From Ochromonas danica (lineage: Eukaryota; Sar; Chrysophyceae; Chromulinales; Chromulinaceae), in assembly GCA_015146655.1 (NCBI GenBank), contig VKHL01000097.1, forward strand, positions 42,855 through 106,854: a stretch of 64,000 bases of DNA, given 5' to 3'. Both the position numbers and the translations under genes were made by a program. Positions 58,719-64,000 of the stretch are shown here, piece after piece (the first letter of the stretch is position 1; each line of letters begins with the position of its first letter). The notes under the pieces were generated by a model. It searched no databases. It had not been told where the DNA came from and saw only the letters and a program-made list of their open reading frames with translations.

Positions 58719-60717
58719 TTACTTCTTTGGGTGTTTGAAACATTGATCTAGCCTCAATTGCCCTTTCTCTGATGTTGACTCTTCGCGCTGTCTCTTAGAC
58801 TTAACAGTAGCCGGTTTGCTCTTCCTTCCTGCAGTCTCACCACCATGACTGTGGCCCTCATCATCACCTTCTTCTTCGCCACAGCTAGATTGGTTTGCAG
58901 CATAAGCAGCTTTCATCTTGGCCATGTTCTCTTTACTGGCAATCGCATGATCCACCATTGGCAGAGGGTAGTCACGACCAATGATGCATCCTGCTTGCTC
59001 TTGTACAGCGCGTGGAGCCGTCCACGGCTCGAAGATGTAGCGGCTGGGCATGAGAGACAGCTGAGGAAGCCAGTGGCGAATGTAATCTCCATTTGGGTCA
59101 GTCTTCTTGCCAAAGCTGATCGGCGAGTAAACCCGGAAATACTGTTTATCGACAGCAGCGAAATGACATTATCAAGCATCAACAGTGACATTGCCAAGAC
59201 ATTAGCAAGCAATCTGCAGTACCTGATAGAAGAAAGCTGAACAAGACAGCCATTGCCAGTTAGCGTTGTTCAAGGCCCAGTCACTGTCTAGCAGATACAA
59301 ATCAAACACTCTCACACCCTAGAAGAGGTCCACAGCAATAACATCAAACCCTGATAACAACTATACCGCACAGCAATCACAAGTCTACTGTACCTCCTCC
59401 CAGTGCTGGTAGAGATCGCCTCGAGTGAGGAAGCAAGCGACTGCATGTCTCGCCAGGTGATGAATCCATCCTTCCACTCTCAATTGAGTCATGATAGCGT
59501 CGATGAAGGGGAAGCCTGTCTGTGCTAGCTTCCATCGCTCGATCTTCTCTTGGTCCCGCTCCCAGGGGATCTGCCGACATTGGGCATTGCCTTCCATGCG
59601 ATCGAATCTTGGATTATGATAGCCTTGAAGATAGAAGAACTCTCTCCAGAGCAGCTGGCCTGTGAGTGAGACTGGTGGCTGTGTGTGGGATGGCGCAGTG
59701 GAAGTCAACGAGCGCAACAAATGGAAGAACTTCGCTGGAGAAAGACAGCCAAACTTCAAATAGGGCGACAGTACCTAGCACAAGAAGACCGCACCAACAA
59801 TCAAATCCATGACTCCCAGCATAGCAAGTGGGGTGATGGCTTACAGTTGTGGAGGGTTGCAGTGAGTTGGGGGAAGTGTCTGGCTTAGAGAAGCGAGCCA
59901 CCCATTGCGGCTGCTCAGCTACAAACCGTTGCATGCGTGCCAACGCCTCACTCTCACCTCCTCTGTAAGAAGTTGTGGGACGCTCATGGTACCCCATCTC
60001 TTCCAAAGTAGGCACACCATAGCTTTCCTCCTCCAACACCTCCAGAGGCATGGAGGGCAAAGAAGAAGGCGCTTCTTCGTCCTTCCTCGGAGAAGGCAAG
60101 GAAGAGAAGACTTTGAGGAAGGCCTGGTAGCTATTGGGCGGGGGAGTGGGGTAGCGATCCAATGCATGCAGCGTGTGCGAGGCGAAGGTCTGCACTCTCA
60201 CGCCTCGCCCTGCCAGCAGACCTCGCAGAGTCTCATCGCGGACCTTGGCATAGGGCTCGAAGTCTGACTCGAAGGTGACGAGGTTGACTCGCCAGCGCTC
60301 AATGGCCTGGACCAGCACGTCTTCTGGAGAGCCTCTCAAGACAACGAGTCGACTGCCCAGACGGCGCAGACTGCGATCGAGATCTTCGAGTGACTCCAAT
60401 AGGAAGGAGTATCGATTGACTCCAATGACATCTGGCTGGGCAAAGTGAGGGTCTATGCAGAAGACAGGATAGACTGTCTGTGCTTGCTGGGCTGCGAAGA
60501 GTAAAGCAGGATTGTCATGAAGTCTCAGACCCTTGCGGAACCAGTGCAGGGCCACTTGGCTCTTCTGTCCTGACCCTACCCCTACCCCTGCTCCTGGCAA
60601 TGGCAATGGCCCTAACCCCATGGCTATGGCAGTGGCAGTGGCAGTGGCAGTGGCAGTAGTAGTGGTAGTGGTAGTGGCAGTGGGTCTAGTGGTGGCCATT
60701 GACTTCTTCAACGCCAT
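58719..60717 (-). CDS. (6-4) photolyase / animal-type cryptochrome
   Basis: Four exons (60717-59845, 59774-59394, 59318-59223, 59141-58719) give 590 residues. The N-terminal antenna fold starts [18 protein letters not shown]. The FAD domain has [19 protein letters not shown] (exact after splicing), [15 protein letters not shown], the histidine pair in [17 protein letters not shown], and [20 protein letters not shown]. These match the (6-4) photolyase/animal cryptochrome clade, which repairs UV (6-4) photoproducts or acts as a light or clock sensor; the conserved histidines favour repair. The first 50 residues are a Thr/Ala-rich repeat from a (GGCAGT/GGTAGT)n coding tract at about 60625-60690. 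The last 70 residues are acidic, then basic (a likely nuclear signal), ending QLRLDQCF, which resembles a PCNA-binding box. Confidence 0.95.
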
Positions 60718-61278
60718 CGATACACAGCCTGAGAGAAAGATACCAACAAGAGAAAGTGCTTTCAGTTTTCAGTTTTCAGTTTTCAGTTTTCCGTTTTCAC
60801 AAGACCACTTTCATTTTTTCTTTTTTCCTTCCGGCTTTCTCTCTTTGTTTGCGATTTTGAACTCGTAAAATTAGACTTTCCTGATCACTCAAGCCTTTCA
60901 CATTTCACAACAAGAGAATGAAAACTGAATGAATCCCAATGGAATGGGGTGATGGGATTCCAATTTCATTTCCCAGCAGAGGATATTATGATATTGGCAT
61001 TAGAATTGACAGAGACCTCTTCAATCTTTTTATCCTTAATCAACATTGTTATTTGTGGTTGAGATAAAGATGAGATAATAACAGAAGTTTATAGGTTATA
61101 CTTTACTTTGGTTGTTGTTATGAATAAGCTATGTACCATGTGGTCTATGCTGAAGTCAAGCTGGAAGAACAACGCCTACTAGGAATCAGTTGGCGGCAAG
61201 TCTAGTCATTGCAGTGATCATCCGGTCACCGATTTACAACTTTGGAAGTCTAGAGCTAATATTGCACAGAATAATGCT
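60718..61278. other. Intergenic region with TTTTCAG heptad repeats
   Basis: This is a 561-bp AT-rich upstream region of the photolyase gene. (TTTTCAG)4 lies at about 60760-60796, close to the start codon. I looked here for the missing part of the neighbouring kinesin fragment and found no motor motifs. Confidence 0.6.
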
Positions 61279-61614
61279 CTACCTCATCTTTTCCCTAATA
61301 GTGTACAAGTAGTGCAGAGGGCAAACAGTCTCCTCGCAGACGAGGTCGTTGCCATCATCCTCCGAGAAGACTCGGTCAAAGACAAAGCGATGCTGAGTCA
61401 TGGAAATCAGCCTTCCATTTCGCGGTAGTCGTCCATCATGAAGAAGGATGACCTCGTGCTTGTTCATGATGCGAGCGACGTCATAACAGCCTTGGCTCAC
61501 CTCGAAGGCGAGCGACGGCCTCTTGCGCAGGCAGATGCGGAAAAGCGCCTCATCTTCACCTGCTTTGGAACAGAAGAGGTCGTCAAGATACCTCACCATC
61601 TCTCGCTGATACAT
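61279..61614 (-). pseudogene. Truncated kinesin motor fragment (kinesin-13-like)
   Basis: About 110 codons read like the start of a kinesin motor domain: FRICLRKRP (the first beta strand, as in kinesin-13), a VILLHDGR strand, then RFVFDRVFSEDDGN and VCPLHYLYTI. The frame then stops at TAG, before the P-loop (GQTGSGKT), switch I and switch II. None of these appears in the 560 bp downstream, which end at the photolyase start codon. A TAG directly precedes the open frame, so an upstream exon joined at that AG is possible. It is most likely a decayed or partial duplicate; a functional short product cannot be excluded. Confidence 0.65.
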
Positions 61615-62497
61615 CAAGGCAGGCACGAGGAGGGGTCGCTGATACTACATCGAGGGGTCGCGCGATGAGATGGGCCAGGCCATCGTCCAGACCGTAGAAC
61701 GCACTCGATCTGCAGCAATGGACGTATTGCAACTATTCGAGCTATTGAAGATGGTGGTGACGGACACTATGATTAATTGCAATGTATGCAAGCGTCCTCA
61801 TCACCTCACTCAATCTGTGCTATTCTATTTTCCAACTACGTCATCAGTTATCTCAAAAACAAAATTTGCTCATAAAGGAGGCAGAGGAAAACCATAGCAT
61901 AGCATAGTATCCGTGGTCCACGAATACTTTCTTCTCTCTTGATTGAAACATGCCCAAAAAGGAGTGTTGCACTACTTATGCTGAGTGGTATTCTGTGTCT
62001 TCGGAACAATCGACAAATGCTCATCAACTCAATGACTACATCTAAATGGCTGGCATGACGATCGTGTCTTCCATCAGGTATCTCAATCAAAGACTTATTC
62101 TCTAAAGGTGTAAGTATATATATGAATGTATTTAAACGAAAAGAAAGCGAAGATGATGAAATGTTATGACAAAATACATGACAAACCTTTCCCATGACAA
62201 ACCTTCAACACGCAATAAACCATGACAATACAACAATCAATACTCTAGACTACTTCTTAGCATTCCTCTGCTGCTGTTATGACAGCACCAACATACTGCT
62301 GGAAAATCTTCAAGTCTTCTCTAATATTTTAGTAGTGGAGGAGCTCATTAGTGGTTAAGAGGAGCTCTGGAATGTCAATAAGGCTTTCTAAAGACAGTCA
62401 AATCTGGCTATCTGGTAGTTTGGCTCAGGGGCGATGATGTTTGGACTGGTTAGGTAGGTTAAGGTATACAATGAGAAGGAAGAAACTGGCTCTAGCT
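61615..62497. other. Intergenic region, no convincing gene
   Basis: These 883 bp are AT-rich. A 115-codon minus-strand frame at 61848-62195 has no recognisable domain and irregular composition. A CATAGCATAG repeat lies near 61894. If the kinesin fragment once had 5' exons, they would lie here, but none is recognised. Confidence 0.5.
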
Positions 62498-63491
62498 TTA
62501 GAGGTCAGAGCGTAGATTGTGCTCTCTGTAATAGTCCTCGACCACTCTAATGAGGTCCTGCTTCTCATTCAGTCCCACTGCCTTGTCGACTAGCCCTAGT
62601 CCCCTAATAGCTTCCTTCAACTCCTTGACAGACATCTCCTTAGGCAAGGGGGGAGGCACAGGAGCACTTCCCTCAGCGGGCAGGACAGTGGAGAGGAAGC
62701 GCTGCGCCTCCTGCAAGATCTCTCCATTCACACTGTGGCCTAGGCCGCGGTAGACCTTCAGCTCGTAATGCTCCATGCCCTGATGAGACAAACACCTCGT
62801 GCATTAGGAACACTAGCGTGAGAGAAAGAAGGCCTGGCCTAGTGGTCTTACCGCTTCGTCGAGGAAGGTTTTTGTCTTCTGTGCCCATTCCAGACGAATC
62901 TTAACAGACAGAAGAGAAGATCAACAACAGAGAAGAGCAGCAGATAGAGGAAGAGGAGGAGAGACTTACCATTTGGTCAGCGTCTCCATGGCAGTGTAGC
63001 ACAGGTACAGAGCGGTAGTCGCCGTGCAGAGTGAAGGAGTGCACTTTGGGCAAGTAGGCAGAGAGGATGAGCAGCCCGCCTAGAGGACCTTCCTCCTCCT
63101 CCCCCGCTGACTCCCTGGGCTTCTACAACCCAGAGAACAAGGAGAGCGCTCCTCCCTGGGAGAAGCCAGCCAAGACGATGCGCTTGCGGGGCAGTCCCAA
63201 GGCCTGCTCGGCACGCACGAGGGACTGCACGAAGTCTGCGCTGTCCTCCAGACCCTCGCAGGGGTCTTGGTAGCGGTCGCTGTTGCTGTTAATATTGAAC
63301 CAGGCAGTGGTGCTCTGGCCCATAAAGCGAGTGATGGCTCGGGTGGGGGCGGTGGGCAGCACGAACTTGACGTGTGGCAGCTGCTGCCTCCAGGCCTGGG
63401 CCAAGTCCTCCAGACCCTCCGCAGAGTCTCCCAGACCATGCATGAGAATGACTGTGGCGGAGTGCTTGGCGAAGGCAGCGGGCAGGACAAG
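62498..63491 (-). pseudogene. Acyl-protein thioesterase (APT/LYPLA-like), apparently broken
   Basis: Three exon-like blocks (63491-62970, 62899-62852, 62779-62498) with 70- and 72-bp introns encode most of an alpha/beta-hydrolase thioesterase. These are LMHGLGDSAEG, the nucleophile GFSQGGALSLF, the acid CHGDADQM and the histidine GLGHSVN, so the whole triad is present. Two defects are visible. An in-frame TAG lies at 63123-63125, shortly after the nucleophile elbow, with the same frame open before and after. There is also no in-frame ATG before VLPAAFAKHSATVIL, because the homology stops at an AT-richer insert. After the hydrolase, about 45 residues (MSVKELKEAIRGLGL...) form an extra SAP-like helical tail. 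APTs remove palmitate from proteins. It is probably a pseudogene; readthrough or a base error could rescue the stop. Confidence 0.7.
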
Positions 63492-63727
63492 CAACCGTTA
63501 TTTGAATCTCGAATTACTTTATAAGCGCGACAACCTCCATCATCCAAAATTAGTAAACCAACAGAATGAAGTCCACACTTGTTCATCAGAAGGAATAGGT
63601 AAGTTTCTAACTGATGTTCGCATTCCTCTTTGGGTTTTCCGCCTGATTGTTTCACAATCACACACAAATAGGGATTAGAATGCGCTGTGCGGTAATAATA
63701 GTGTGTGGGCGAGCAGTTTGCTTCCAT
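63492..63727 (-). other. AT-richer open insert next to the thioesterase
   Basis: On the minus strand an ATG at 63727 opens a frame of about 78 codons across this whole stretch. It then runs into the thioesterase region in the wrong frame. The peptide is not low complexity (NPYLCVIVKQSGGKPKEE, ETYLFLLMNKCGLHSVGLLI, CRAYKVIRD) and looks like part of a folded alpha/beta domain, possibly nuclease-like, but I do not recognise it. The base composition is clearly more AT-rich than both flanks. It may be a fragment of another gene or mobile element inserted at the 5' end of the thioesterase. Confidence 0.5.
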
Positions 63728-63903
63728 TGGCGGCTCAGCAGGCGAAGGAGTGGCTGGGAAGAGTCCTCAGACCACTCGGACAGAACTCTGAGCAGCAGCC
63801 AGCAGAGAGAGAGAGAGAGAGACTGAGATCCACTGATCGAGAGAGAGAGAGGCAGCAGTCGGTGGTCCAGCAGGGATCAGGAGTAAACTCCAAGGCGAGA
63901 CAG

Positions 63904-64000
63904 ATGAAGATGATGGCCATGATGATGAGAGCTCTTGCAGTGGTCATGCTGGCTTGGGGCGTGGCGTGTCTCTTGGCAGATGACCACAAGCAGTTCTATT
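63904..64000 (+). CDS. Start of a signal-peptide protein (cut by window end)
   Basis: An ATG opens MKMMAMMMRALAVVMLAWGV, then ACLLADDHKQFY, to the window edge. This is a strong signal peptide with likely cleavage after ACLLA. The DHKQFY beginning of the mature part would fit a TM9/nonaspanin-type protein, but 33 residues are too few to decide. A CT/GA-rich tract (63809-63852) lies upstream. Confidence 0.6.
   Translation, partial: MKMMAMMMRALAVVMLAWGVACLLADDHKQFY

Noticed and set aside
61848-62195. 115-codon minus-strand frame
   Set aside because: No recognisable domain, irregular hydrophobicity and AT-rich surroundings; probably chance.
63104-63127. A 15- or 23-base intron removing the TAG in the thioesterase
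   Set aside because: All other introns here are at least 46 bp; such tiny introns are below spliceosome limits in known free-living eukaryotes.

Overview
The window is nuclear DNA of a flagellated protist. The evidence is compact protein-coding genes on both strands, spliceosomal introns mostly 46-136 bp long (typically about 70 bp, GT-AG), intergenic gaps mostly of 0.1-1.1 kb, and eukaryote-only products: cereblon, the UBC13 E2 enzyme, IMP3, APC13, an SCLT1-like centriole protein, an ELM2-PHD chromatin protein, a CHTOP-like mRNA-export adaptor and a (6-4)-photolyase/cryptochrome. The full-size PDR-type ABCG transporters and the MFS/CRAL-TRIO and ankyrin/PP2C fusions suggest a stramenopile-like lineage. 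That placement is an inference, not proven by the sequence. There are no prokaryotic-style operons and no CRISPR array, and I recognised no rRNA or tRNA gene.

Layout. 0-9.4 kb: a head-to-tail pair of almost identical PDR/ABCG transporter genes, the first cut by the window edge. 9.5-13 kb: an ankyrin/SHIPPO-motif protein and an unrecognised nuclear-looking protein, both on the minus strand. 13-18.7 kb: UBC13, IMP3, an SH3-FKBP fusion, a secreted kelch/EGF-like surface protein and a CHTOP-like protein, partly in divergent pairs. 19-25.5 kb: cereblon, an aldo-keto reductase, and an isoaspartyl-methyltransferase-like protein that also carries an F-box-like motif. 26-29.1 kb: a myristoylated-looking EF-hand protein and a small orphan. 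29.5-37.6 kb: an MFS protein with a CRAL-TRIO domain between its halves, an ankyrin-PP2C phosphatase and APC13. 37.8-46.1 kb: one very large ELM2...PHD protein. 46.5-55.2 kb: pyrimidine 5'-nucleotidase, an SV2/SVOP-like MFS carrier, a membrane-tailed FAD monooxygenase, mitochondrial enoyl reductase MECR and a GT8 glycosyltransferase. 55.3-64 kb: an SCLT1-like coiled-coil protein with a large TG repeat in an intron, a (6-4) photolyase/cryptochrome, a truncated kinesin fragment, a broken acyl-protein thioesterase gene next to an AT-richer insert, and the start of a secreted or membrane protein.

The genes are mostly housekeeping and do not form one pathway. Two themes stand out. First, cereblon and the PIMT/F-box protein lie one gene apart. 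Both families are tied to imide- or isoaspartate-damaged proteins and to ubiquitin ligases, so a protein-damage degradation theme is a testable hypothesis. Second, many genes are divergent pairs with 180-430 bp between start codons, and several upstream regions share ACGCGT-type palindromes or a CCCGCGCAATA motif. Exon-intron models were built by eye from splice consensus, reading-phase bookkeeping and family alignment in my head; the phases of all complete models close without error.
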